From: Rhodococcus yananensis
GTDB lineage: Bacteria > Actinomycetota > Actinomycetes > Mycobacteriales > Mycobacteriaceae
Direction: 5' to 3'
Assembly: GCF_020515525.1 (NCBI RefSeq)
Contig: NZ_JAIYEP010000012.1
Span: 1-64,000 of the forward strand
Length of the DNA: 64,000 nucleotides
Part shown: in pieces, positions 9,135 to 19,800 of the stretch
Position numbering within the stretch: position 1 is the first letter of the stretch
Layout of the letters: every line of letters begins with the position of its first letter
Made by a program: the position numbers and the translations under genes
The notes under the pieces: model-generated
Told to the model about the DNA's origin: nothing
Databases searched by the model: none
What the model saw: the letters and a program-made list of their open reading frames with translations, nothing else

Positions 9135-9156
9135 GAAGATCTGCTCAAGAAGATCT
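9135..9156. promoter_or_regulatory. Direct repeat GAAGATCT, candidate regulator site
   Basis: Two perfect copies of GAAGATCT (9135-9142 and 9149-9156), 14 bases apart start to start, lie in the 155-bp divergent region between the DUF305 gene and the response-regulator gene. OmpR-type regulators commonly bind direct repeats. The assignment is inferred from position. Confidence 0.4.
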
Positions 9157-9187
9157 CCGCGGCGGCGACCCGCGCAGTACGCAGGCG

Positions 9188-9967
9188 ATGATGGATTCCA
9201 TGGTCTCTTCCGATCCCACGGCCGCGCCGAACGCCGAACCCGCCAGCCCGCAGCGTCCACCGACCGGTCTGCGGGCGATGGTGGTCGAGGACGAACTGCC
9301 GCTCGCAGCTCTGGTGGGTTCCTATCTCGAGCGCGACGGATTCGATGTCACGATCACCGGAGACGGGGCGGACGCCGTCGCCTGCGCCCGCGAGGTGGAC
9401 CCCGACGTCGTCGTCCTGGATCTCGGGCTGCCGGGGCTGGACGGAGTGGAGGTGTGTCGGCAGCTGCGGACGTTCTCCGACGCATACGTCGTGATGCTCA
9501 CCGCACGCACCGAAGAGATCGACACACTGATCGGGTTGTCCGTCGGCGCGGACGACTACCTGACCAAACCGTTCAGCCCACGCGAACTCATGGCGCGGAT
9601 CCAGGCGATGCTGCGTCGCCCCCGCACCCTCCCCGGGCCCGGCCGGTCGCCGGCCGCGAGCCGCACCGTCATGTTCGGCGATCTGGGCCTCGACGTCGAC
9701 GGTCGCGAGGTGACCGTCGCCGGCAGACCGATCGCGCTGACCCGCACCGAGTTCGACGTCCTGGCCGCGCTGGCACGCGATCCGGGTGTGGTGGTCGGCC
9801 GCGCCCAGTTGATCGAGGCGGTGTGGGGACAGCGCTGGATCGGTGACGAACACCTGGTCGACGTGCACATCGGTCATCTGCGCCGCAAACTCGGCGACGA
9901 CGCCGGACGCGGGCGCTACGTGCGCACCGTCCGCGGCGTCGGGTACCGGATGGGCACCGGAACATGA
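9188..9967 (+). CDS. OmpR-family response regulator
   Basis: The 259-residue protein has a receiver domain (about residues 28-145) with acidic pocket VVEDE, phospho-acceptor Asp about 78 in VVVLDLGLPG and the conserved Lys in DDYLTKPFSPREL. The C-terminal winged helix contains ALTRTEFDVLAAL and the DNA-contact region VDVHIGHLRRKLGDD. The N-terminus has about 25 extra residues, so ATG 9191 or ATG 9200 could also be the start. Its stop overlaps the kinase start by four bases (ATGA), so the two are translationally coupled. Confidence 0.93.
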   Translation: MMDSMVSSDPTAAPNAEPASPQRPPTGLRAMVVEDELPLAALVGSYLERDGFDVTITGDGADAVACAREVDPDVVVLDLGLPGLDGVEVCRQLRTFSDAYVVMLTARTEEIDTLIGLSVGADDYLTKPFSPRELMARIQAMLRRPRTLPGPGRSPAASRTVMFGDLGLDVDGREVTVAGRPIALTRTEFDVLAALARDPGVVVGRAQLIEAVWGQRWIGDEHLVDVHIGHLRRKLGDDAGRGRYVRTVRGVGYRMGTGT

Positions 9968-11109
9968 ACCCCCGATTCCCTTCTCGACGTGGCGCGCGGC
10001 ACCGCATCTTCACCGGATCCAGTTTCGGCACACGCCTGTTCGTCGCGTTGACGGCGGTGGTGATCGGGTGCGCCGTCAGCGCCTGGGTGGTCGCGTCGGC
10101 CCTCGCCCCCGGGATCTTCCACGACCACCTCGCGCAGGCCGGTATCGACCACACGTCCAGTCAGGCCGCTCACGTCGAGGAAGCGTTCACGTGGGCGATC
10201 GTTCTCGCGTGGGGCCTGGCGGTCGGCATCGCGGTGCTGCTCGCCCTGGCGGTGAGCTGGTATCTCACCCGGCGGGTGCAACGCTCGCTCACCGAGGTCA
10301 CGGCCTCGACCGCCCGGATCGCCGGGGGACACTACGATGCGCGTCTGCGCAGTCCGGGGCTCGGTCGCGAATTCGATGCGCTCACCGTCACCGTCAACGA
10401 ACTCGCGCGCCGACTCGACGCCACCGAATCCACCCGACGCCGGATGCTGGCCGATCTCGGGCATGAAATGCGCACCCCGATAGCGACTCTCGACTCCTAT
10501 CTCGAGGCCGTCGACGACGGCATCCGCACCTTCGACGAGGACACACGCCAGGTGCTCCGTGCGGCGACCCACCGGCTCTCCCGTCTCGCCCGGGACGTCA
10601 CGGCCGTCTCGCGCGCCGAGGAACATCTCACCCGCATCCGCCCCGTTCCCGTCGCCACGGGCACGCTGGTCGCCACGGCCGTCGACGCGATGCGGGAGCG
10701 GTACGAGGCCGACGGCGTCGCGCTGCGCGGGACGGTCGAGGACTCGATGGTCGTGATGGTCGACCCCGACCGGTTCGGTCAGGTACTGGGCAACCTGCTC
10801 GACAATGCGCTGCGCCACACCCCCGCGGGTGGCACCGTCACCGTCCGGAGTCGCCGCGTGAACAGCGATCACGTCGAGATCGGTGTCACCGACACGGGTG
10901 ACGGTATCGCCCCGGAGCACCTCGACCACATCTTCGACCGGTTCTACCGCGTCGACACCGCCCGCGACCGCGGACACGGCGGCAGCGGCATCGGTCTGAC
11001 CATCGCCCACGCCCTCGTCGAAGCCCACCGCGGCCGGATCCGCGCGTACAGCGACGGACCCGGACACGGAGCGTGTTTCACCGTGCTGTTGCCCGCGGTC
11101 GTGCTGTGA
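9964..11109 (+). CDS. Sensor histidine kinase, possible metal sensor
   Basis: This 381-residue membrane kinase has transmembrane helices at about residues 24-47 and 76-100, a HAMP region, then the HisKA motif LADLGHEMRTP with the phospho-acceptor His about 167. The ATPase domain carries NLLDNALRHTP, DTGDGIAPEHLDHIFDRFYR and GGSGIGL. The outer loop between the helices is only about 25 residues long and contains four histidines (about 53, 55, 63 and 70), a pattern that suits metal sensing. With the divergent DUF305 lipoprotein this suggests a copper or other soft-metal response, which is inferred. Confidence 0.93.
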   Translation: MNPRFPSRRGARHRIFTGSSFGTRLFVALTAVVIGCAVSAWVVASALAPGIFHDHLAQAGIDHTSSQAAHVEEAFTWAIVLAWGLAVGIAVLLALAVSWYLTRRVQRSLTEVTASTARIAGGHYDARLRSPGLGREFDALTVTVNELARRLDATESTRRRMLADLGHEMRTPIATLDSYLEAVDDGIRTFDEDTRQVLRAATHRLSRLARDVTAVSRAEEHLTRIRPVPVATGTLVATAVDAMRERYEADGVALRGTVEDSMVVMVDPDRFGQVLGNLLDNALRHTPAGGTVTVRSRRVNSDHVEIGVTDTGDGIAPEHLDHIFDRFYRVDTARDRGHGGSGIGLTIAHALVEAHRGRIRAYSDGPGHGACFTVLLPAVVL

Positions 11110-11130
11110 CCCGCGAGCCACCGGTGACGG

Positions 11131-11439
11131 TCACATCAGCTGCGCCGCATCGACCTCCGTCTCCAACCGGTGTCGCACGGCGGTGAGATACCGTGCGGCG
11201 TCTGCGCCGTCGACGATGCGGTGATCGTACGACAGCGACAGGTACGCCATCGAGCGGGCGGTGATCCTCAGCGAGCCGAGTTCGTCGCGGACGGGCACGA
11301 CACGTTCGACGACCGACCCGATGCCGAGGATCGCCGATTGCGGTTGGTTGATGATCGGGGTGTCGAAGAGCGCGCCCCGACTACCGGTGTTGGTGATGGT
11401 GAACGTGCCGCCCGCACTGTCCAACCGGACCAGCCCCAC
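11131..11439 (-). pseudogene. Remnant of dihydrolipoamide acyltransferase (E2) C-terminus
   Basis: About 102 residues match the very end of a 2-oxoacid dehydrogenase E2 catalytic domain, from [20 protein letters not shown] to the catalytic motif [15 protein letters not shown]. The lipoyl, peripheral-subunit-binding and most of the catalytic domain are absent. The frame stays open upstream to 11739, but that part shows no E2 similarity and lies antisense to another coding-looking stretch. It is therefore a 5'-truncated relic and is unlikely to be functional alone. Confidence 0.75.
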
Positions 11440-11478
11440 CGCGCGCTCCGCCCGCCTTCCACCACACGCGAAGAACGC

Positions 11479-11776
11479 GATGCGCATCGCCGCCGGACTC
11501 GAAGCGTGCGTCATAGACAACGGTGTCCTGACCATCACCGCCCTCGACCCGGACGACGTCCGGGCCCACAAGATGTTCGGCGAGGCGTCCGCGATCGGTG
11601 CCGTCATGGCAGGCGAAGCCGAGGAATGCATCGGCAACCCCACCCAGGTCTCGATCAACTTCTTCCTATCACAGCTGTCTCGCCGTCTCCCGCGGACCCG
11701 ATTGCTTCGCGCGGCTGAAATTGCAGCGGAGCGAAGCAATTCGATCCGCGCGAACGCACGTTATGCGGCTACTTGA
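11479..11776 (+). pseudogene. Unidentified coding fragment
   Basis: From ATG 11479 to about 11675 the frame has strongly G/C-biased third positions, as in the real genes here, and encodes [15 protein letters not shown] and onwards. I do not recognise the family. The last 25-30 codons run through an inverted repeat (11701-11740), so the natural C-terminus is probably lost. No clear ribosome site is visible. It may be the truncated end of a gene brought next to the E2 relic by deletion or rearrangement, or a small lineage-specific gene. Confidence 0.35.
11701..11740. repeat. Inverted repeat beyond catC
   Basis: Perfect 10-bp arms ATTGCTTCGC and GCGAAGCAAT are separated by 20 bases. It lies just past the 3' end of catC and may terminate the cat transcript. 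It also marks the edge of the gene debris at 11131-11700. Confidence 0.55.
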
Positions 11777-12050
11777 CGTCGGAGCCGTGCCTCGTCAGCG
11801 GCAGGATCTCGATGTCCATGTAGGGGAACAGCGGAAGGTTCCACAGGATCTCGTGTAGCTCGTCGGCGGAGTCGACGTCGAAGATCGAGATGTTGCTGTA
11901 CTGGCCGACGATGCGCCAGATCTCGGGCCACTTACCACTGCGCTGCAGTTGCTGACTGTAGGCCTTCTCCTTCGCGATGGTCTCGTCCCGGACCTGGGGG
12001 TCGAGGTCGCGGGGGATGTGCACGTCCATGCGGACATGGAACAACGCCAT
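11769..12050 (-). CDS. catC: Muconolactone delta-isomerase
   Basis: This 93-residue protein has the full length and typical sequence of CatC (MALFHVRMDVHIPRDLDP at the N-terminus, EILWNLPLFPYMDIEILPLT near the end). It converts muconolactone to 3-oxoadipate enol-lactone in the catechol branch of the beta-ketoadipate pathway. It lies 24 bp after catB and is the last gene of catABC. The enol-lactone hydrolase for the next step is not in the window. Confidence 0.96.
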   Translation of the reverse strand: MALFHVRMDVHIPRDLDPQVRDETIAKEKAYSQQLQRSGKWPEIWRIVGQYSNISIFDVDSADELHEILWNLPLFPYMDIEILPLTRHGSDVK

Positions 12051-12074
12051 GGTCGGTCTCCTTCTCGTGGTGGG

Positions 12075-13202
12075 TCAGTCGCGGGTGCACTTCTTGACGA
12101 CGTCCATGTCGAGGTCCACGCCGAGGCCCGGTCCGTGCGGCAGGTGGACCTGGCCCTCGGAGTAGTCGAGCGGTGCCTGCAGAAGCTCGACAGCGAAGAG
12201 CTGAGGCCCGAACAGTTCGGTGCCGTAGTTGATTCCGGGTTCGGCGCACGCGAAGTGGACGGAGGCTGCGGTGCCGATGGGGCCCTCGATGGAGGTGGCA
12301 CCGTGGCAGCGCAGGCCGGCTGCCTTCGCGACCGCGACGACTTCCTTGCTGCGTTGCAGCCCACCACACTTGGTGGTCTTGAGCGCGATGACGTCGGCGG
12401 CGGCGAGTTTGGCGACCTGGTAGGCGTCGTGCGGGGTCTGCACCGATTCGTCGGCCATCACCGGCGCCGACACGCGTCGGTTGATCTCGGCGAGCACGTC
12501 GAGTTGGTCGGCGGGGGTGGGTTGCTCGATGAGCTCCACCCCACCGTCGACGAGTTCCGGCACATGACGCAACGCGGTGAAGCGATCCCACCGGGCGTTT
12601 ACGTCGATGCTGAATCCGACGTCGCCGCCGAATGCCTCGACGACCTTGACGACACGGTCGGTGTCGACGGTCGGGTCGAGCGCACCCATCTTCAGTTTGA
12701 ACGCGAAGTTCAGGCGTTGCTCCATCTTGTGGGTGACCTCCTCGACGATCTCCTCGAGGGGTGCCGCGCCGAGCGCCCAGCGCACGTCGACACCGGTGCG
12801 GAAGGCACCGCCGAGCAGCGACGCGACGGGAACGCCGAGCGCCCGACCCCACGCGTCGTGCATGGCTACGTCGACGGCGGCCTTCGCGAAACGCGCGTTC
12901 GCGACGATGCGTTCGATGTCGAGCATGACGCCGCTGATCTCGTCGACACCGCGGCCGATGATGTACGGGCCGATGTAGCGGTCGATGATCTGCTTCATCG
13001 TCTCGACGGATTCGCCACCCCACCAGGGTCCGCCCGGGACGACGCCCTCGCCGTATCCGGTGACCCCGCCGGCGGTGGTGACGGCGACGAACAGGATGGG
13101 CTGCGCTTCCGATGTGGTGGTCGCGAACTTGTGCGGCCGGATCAGCGGGACGTCGACGATCGTCGTGTCGACGGAGACGATCAACAGGTCGGGATCGGAC
13201 AT
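12075..13202 (-). CDS. catB: Muconate cycloisomerase
   Basis: The 375-residue protein is a member of the enolase superfamily, muconate-lactonizing subgroup. It shows the catalytic lysine motif KLKMG (KxK-like), metal-ligand region SIDVNARWD, then LIEQPTP and VMADESVQTPHD, and ends with the KTTKCGG segment. It turns cis,cis-muconate into muconolactone. It follows catA after 127 bp that include a strong hairpin, so some independent control or processing is possible. Confidence 0.96.
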   Translation of the reverse strand: MSDPDLLIVSVDTTIVDVPLIRPHKFATTTSEAQPILFVAVTTAGGVTGYGEGVVPGGPWWGGESVETMKQIIDRYIGPYIIGRGVDEISGVMLDIERIVANARFAKAAVDVAMHDAWGRALGVPVASLLGGAFRTGVDVRWALGAAPLEEIVEEVTHKMEQRLNFAFKLKMGALDPTVDTDRVVKVVEAFGGDVGFSIDVNARWDRFTALRHVPELVDGGVELIEQPTPADQLDVLAEINRRVSAPVMADESVQTPHDAYQVAKLAAADVIALKTTKCGGLQRSKEVVAVAKAAGLRCHGATSIEGPIGTAASVHFACAEPGINYGTELFGPQLFAVELLQAPLDYSEGQVHLPHGPGLGVDLDMDVVKKCTRD

Positions 13203-13264
13203 CGGAGGTCAGCTCACAATCGGTTCTGGGTGTGACGGGCGGAACACGGGGTCTTTCTTCACGG

Positions 13265-13299
13265 CGAATGCCGGTGCCCTTGGGGGACACCGGCATTCG
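13265..13299 (-). terminator. Hairpin between catA and catB
   Basis: Perfect 12-bp arms CGAATGCCGGTG and CACCGGCATTCG flank an 11-base loop about 30 bp beyond the catA stop. No T-tract follows. It could attenuate transcription into catBC or stabilise the catA message. Confidence 0.55.
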
Positions 13300-13329
13300 T
13301 CATCAGATCTGCTTCCTACCGGAGACGGA

Positions 13330-15171
<1,842 letters not shown>

Positions 15172-15189
15172 CGTTCACCCGCGCCCCGA

Positions 15190-15246
15190 CGAGTGTGCAG
15201 TTATCAGCGGTTTCCGTGTCGGATCGCGTCGACAACTGCACACTCG
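15190..15246. repeat. Inverted repeat between catR and accD4
   Basis: Perfect 13-bp arms CGAGTGTGCAGTT (15190-15202) and AACTGCACACTCG (15234-15246) are separated by 31 bases. They lie between two converging genes. The loop is longer than in a normal terminator. Confidence 0.7.
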
Positions 15247-15271
15247 CGGAGGCTTCGGCTACGGGACGTAG

Positions 15272-16813
15272 CTACAGAGGAAGGAGGTGGTGCTTGCGCG
15301 GGTTCTTGAACACCTTCTTGTCGCGCAACAGGTTCAGCGCCTTACGGATCTCCAGACGCGTCGCCGACGGCTCGATCACCGCGTCGACGTAGCCGCGTTC
15401 TGCCGCGATGTACGGCGTGGCGACGTGCTCGTTGTAGAAGTTGATGAGCTGCTGCCGGACCGCCGGTGCGTTCTCCCCGGCCGCCTCGATCTGGCGGCGA
15501 CCGATCACCGCGACCGCCGACTCGGCACCCATCACCGCGATGCGGGCCGTGGGCCACGCGAAGTTGATGTCGGCGCCGAGTTGCTTCGACCCCATCACCG
15601 CGTACCCGCCGCCGTACGACTTGCGCACCACCACGGTCACCTTCGGCACCGACGCCTCGACGTACGAGAAGAGGAAGCGACCGCCACGTTTGATCACGCC
15701 GATCTTCTCCTGATCGACGCCCGGCAGGAAGCCGGGGGTGTCGACGACGAACACGAGCGGGATGTCGTAGGCGTCGCACACCCGCACGAAGTGCGCGGCC
15801 TTGTCCGCGGCGTCCGCGTCGAGCGCACCCGACAGGTACATCGGCTGGTTCGCCACCACACCGACGGGACGGCCGTCGACGCGGGCGTACCCGGTGATGA
15901 CGTTGTGCGCGACCTGGCCGCGCACCTCGAAGAAGTCGCCGTCGTCGAAGATCTTCAGCAGGATGTCATGCATGTCGTAGCCGGAGTTGTCGGCGTCGGG
16001 CATGAACGTGTCCAGCTCGAGATCGTCGGGAGTGATCTCGGGTTCGAGGCCCGGGTTGATGACCGGGGGCTTCTCCTGTGCGTTCGACGGCATGTAGCTC
16101 AGGTACTGGCGCACCCACTCGAACGCGGCCTTCTCGTCGGCCGCGACATGGTGCACGTTGCCGTACTCGGCCTGCTTGCGGGCGCTACCGAGTTCTTCGA
16201 GGCTGACCTCTTCACCGGTGACGGCCTTGATGACGTCCGGGCCGGTGACGAACATGTATGCCTCTTCGGTGGCGACCACGACGTCGGTGTTGATGGGGGC
16301 GTACACGGCGCCGCCGGCGCACTTGCCGACGATCACCGAGATCTGCGGGACCAGCCCGGACAGCGGCTCGGTGCGCCTGCCGATCTCGCCGTACCACGCG
16401 AGGGAGGTCACGGCGTCCTGGACGCGGGCGCCGCCGGAGTCGTTGATGCCGACGACGGGGCAACCGACCTTGAGGGCGTGCTCGAGCACCGCGGAGACCT
16501 TGCGGCCGAACATCTCACCGACGCTGCCGCCGAGGACGGTCTGGTCGTGGGAGAACACGGCGACCGGCCGCCCGTCGACGAGTCCGTGTCCGACGACGAC
16601 TGCGTCGCCGTAGAAGGCATCCGGGTTGCCGGGGGTGCGCATGAGCGCGCCGATCTCGACGAAGGTGCCCTTGTCGAGCAGCATGTCGATGCGTTCGCGG
16701 GCGCTGGGGATCCCCTTCGCGGCGCGCTTGGCGATCGCGGCCTCACCGGCCGGTTCGTTCGCGATCTCCAGTTTCGCGCGCAGTTCGGCGAGCTTTTCTG
16801 CCGTGGTGGTCAT
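15272..16813 (-). CDS. accD4: Acyl-CoA carboxylase beta subunit (mycolate biosynthesis)
   Basis: This 513-residue carboxyltransferase has the biotin-carboxylase-partner fold with two crotonase-like halves. Conserved motifs are [25 protein letters not shown], the second-half VDTPGFLPG and the [12 protein letters not shown] region. In M. tuberculosis AccD4 forms the long-chain acyl-CoA carboxylase that makes the carboxylated alpha-branch substrate for Pks13. Here it sits 9 bp after pks13 in the same order as in Mycobacterium, so co-expression is almost certain. The biotinylated alpha subunit is not in the window. Confidence 0.95.
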   Translation of the reverse strand: MTTTAEKLAELRAKLEIANEPAGEAAIAKRAAKGIPSARERIDMLLDKGTFVEIGALMRTPGNPDAFYGDAVVVGHGLVDGRPVAVFSHDQTVLGGSVGEMFGRKVSAVLEHALKVGCPVVGINDSGGARVQDAVTSLAWYGEIGRRTEPLSGLVPQISVIVGKCAGGAVYAPINTDVVVATEEAYMFVTGPDVIKAVTGEEVSLEELGSARKQAEYGNVHHVAADEKAAFEWVRQYLSYMPSNAQEKPPVINPGLEPEITPDDLELDTFMPDADNSGYDMHDILLKIFDDGDFFEVRGQVAHNVITGYARVDGRPVGVVANQPMYLSGALDADAADKAAHFVRVCDAYDIPLVFVVDTPGFLPGVDQEKIGVIKRGGRFLFSYVEASVPKVTVVVRKSYGGGYAVMGSKQLGADINFAWPTARIAVMGAESAVAVIGRRQIEAAGENAPAVRQQLINFYNEHVATPYIAAERGYVDAVIEPSATRLEIRKALNLLRDKKVFKNPRKHHLLPL

Positions 16814-16822
16814 GTACTTGGC

Positions 16823-19800
16823 TCAGCTCCTCGAGGCCTCGATGTCGGCCAGCTTCCGGGTCAGGTGTTCCCCCACCTTCGAGATGTACGGCTCGTCGAC
16901 GATCTGGATGTGGTCTCCACCGATGTGGACGATCTCCAGGTTGTCGACGACGTCACCCCATCCCCCGTCCGGCGCCCGCGTCGCGAACGCCGGTTCGAGA
17001 TCGATCGCGTCGTCCTGGTACTTGTCCGCCATGTACAGCACGACGTCGCCGCCGTACGGGCGCAACTCGGCGGTCTGGATGGCGCGGTTGTCGAGCCACG
17101 ACGTGCGCTGGTGCTCGATGATCCCGCCGGGGATCTGTGCGCCGCTGAGTTCGAGCAGCCCCATCAGGATGCCGATCTGTTCTTCGTCGCTGCCCGCCTC
17201 GGCGAGCAGGTCGTAGGGCAGCGGGGCGTCGATCCCGTACGTCTTCTTCGCGAACGCCGAGTACCGCTGCCAACGCTTACGGATCTCGTCGGGGGTGTCC
17301 TCGATCTTCTCCCCGGCCATGACGGTGTCGAGGAGACCGACGACGCGGACGTCCTTGCCGTTCTCCCGCAGCAGCCGGGCCACCGCGTACGCGAGCACAC
17401 CACCGAGCGACCAGCCGTACAGCACGTACGGTCCGTCGCCCTGGATCTCCTCGAGGAGCGGCAGATACACCTTCGCCCGCTCGTCGATGGGGCCCTCGGT
17501 GCGTTCGAACCCGTACATGGGGGTGCCGGCGGGAAGACGGCGCAGCAGCGGCTCGTACGCGACCGTGGAGCCACCGGCCGGATGGAACACGAACACCGGC
17601 ACGGCGTCGGATCCTTCGGGACGCGGTCGCAGTGCGCGGACGAGACCATCGATGCGGTCGGAGGATTCGAGGTGCTGACGCACCGATTCGGACAGCTGCT
17701 CGATGGTGGACGCGGCGACGACGTCGTCGACGGTGACCTCACCACCGGAGCGTTCCGTGAGCCGCTCCGCGAGACGCGCCGCGGTGGCACCGTCGAGCGT
17801 CGGTAGCGGGTTGAAGATGCCCTTCGCGGACCTGCCGGTGATCACGGCCCAGGACGCGAACGTCAGGCGTTCGGCGGCGTCACGCGGCGGCACATCCACC
17901 CCGTCCGACGATGCACTGCCCTCGGGTTCGGTTGTGGCAGGAGCGGGTTCGGTGGAATCGAGGATGTGTTCCGCCTCGGCGACCACCCCGGTGTCCTCGG
18001 ATCCGGGGAGTTCGTCCTCGGCTGCCGTCGCGGCGTCCTTCTCCGCGGCCTGCTGCGCGGCGAGCGCCGCGACCTCCTCGCGGTTCTCGACCGCGTACCG
18101 CAGGTACTTCGCGACGTCCTGGAGGCTCGCGTCCTTGACGGCCGACAGTTGCAGTTGCGGGATGTCGAACTCGTACTCGACGCGGTTCTTGATGCGCACC
18201 GCCATCAGGGAATCCAATCCCAGTTCCAGCAGCGGGATCTCGGCGGGGAGATCCTCCGGGGCGTACCCCATGGATTCGGCGACGATCAGCGTCAGCCGCT
18301 CCTCGAGGGGCTGGGTGCCCTCGGGATCCCACCGGTCGCCGAACGTCACCTCGACGGTGTCGGCCTCGGCGGGTTCGTCCTCGCGGACGACCGCAGCGAC
18401 GACCGGCGCGGGCAGCGCCTCACCCGACGACACGACGGCCTCGTGGACGAGCGCGAACCCGTCCTCGCCGCGGGCGTGCACCTGCACGGATGCACCGCCC
18501 GGATGCGGTGTCAGCGTGGTCGTGAGGGTACCGACGACGGGCACCCCCGCGCGCGGGATGGACGCGGTGAGCACGACGTCGGCGAGCACCTGCGACGCCG
18601 CGGCGACGACGAGCGCGGCCGGGTCGGTGACGGCCGAGGCCTGCACCTCCCACACGTACCGTCCGTCGGGCAACGCGACGCGGGCACCCGGTGCGCGACC
18701 GTTTCCGCGCCCACCGATGTTGACGTCGAGCCAGAACGGCTTGCGCAGGAACGCCGTTCGTGGCAGCTCCGCGTAGGGGCCGTCCGGCAGGAGGCTGCGC
18801 AGGTCGACGGTGTGCCCGTGCACGTACAGCTGCGCGAGTGCCGTGAGCACCCCGAGCGATTCGTCTTCCTTGCGCTTGAGGGTCTGGATGAACTGACCGT
18901 CCTGCACCCCGGCGTCGAACGCGGTGGCGGCCACCGACATCAGTGTCGCGGGGTTGGCGTTGAGTTCGACGAAGGTGGTGTGTCCGTCACCGAGCGCCTG
19001 CCGGATCGCCTGCGTGAAGTACACGCTGTGACGCATGCCCTTGGTCCAGTACTCGACGGGGTGGATGCCCTCGTGACCGGCCTTGTAGAGCGTCTCCCGA
19101 TCGACCGACGAGTACACGTCGACCTTCAGGTGGTGCGGTTCGATGCCGGCGAGTTCGGCGGCGAGCTCACCGAGGATCGGATCGACCTGCGAGGTGTGGC
19201 TCGCACCCTTCGTCTGCAGGACCCGAGCGAACTTCTCCTCGGCCTCCGCGCGCGCGACGATCGCGTCGACCTGTTCCTGCGGGCCACCGATCACGGTGTG
19301 GGTGGGCGCCGCGTAGACACACACCTCGAGCTGCGGGAAATCGGGCAGCACGTCGGTGATCTCGGCGGCGGTGTACTCGACGAGAGCCATCAGACGGATG
19401 TCGTCGCCCTCGAGACCGGCCTCGGCCTCACCCATCAGGCGGGAGCGGGCACAGATCACGCGGACGGCGTCCTCGAGCGACAGCCCACCGGAGATGTAGG
19501 CACCGGCGGCCTCACCCATGGAGTGCCCGACGATCGCGGCGGGTTCGGCGCCGTGGTGACGCAGCACCGCGGCCAGACCGATCTGGACGGTGAAGATGCC
19601 GACCTGCGCGGTCTCGACGTCGTAGTCCTGCCCGTCGTCGAGGAACTTCTCGGTCATCGACCAGCCGGACTCGTCCTGGATCAGCACGTCCACCTCGTCG
19701 ACGGCCGCCGCGAACACCGGGTTCTCGAGGTACAGCTGCTTGGCCATCTTGCGGTGCTGCGCACCGAAACCGGACAGCACCCACACCGGACCCTTCGCAG

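Noticed and set aside
11131-11776. An insertion sequence at the gene-debris junction
   Set aside because: No transposase motifs or terminal repeat with target duplication were seen; the inverted repeat is on one side only.
15287-17806. An 839-codon open frame on the plus strand
   Set aside because: Antisense shadow of accD4 and the 3' part of pks13, with no domain signature.
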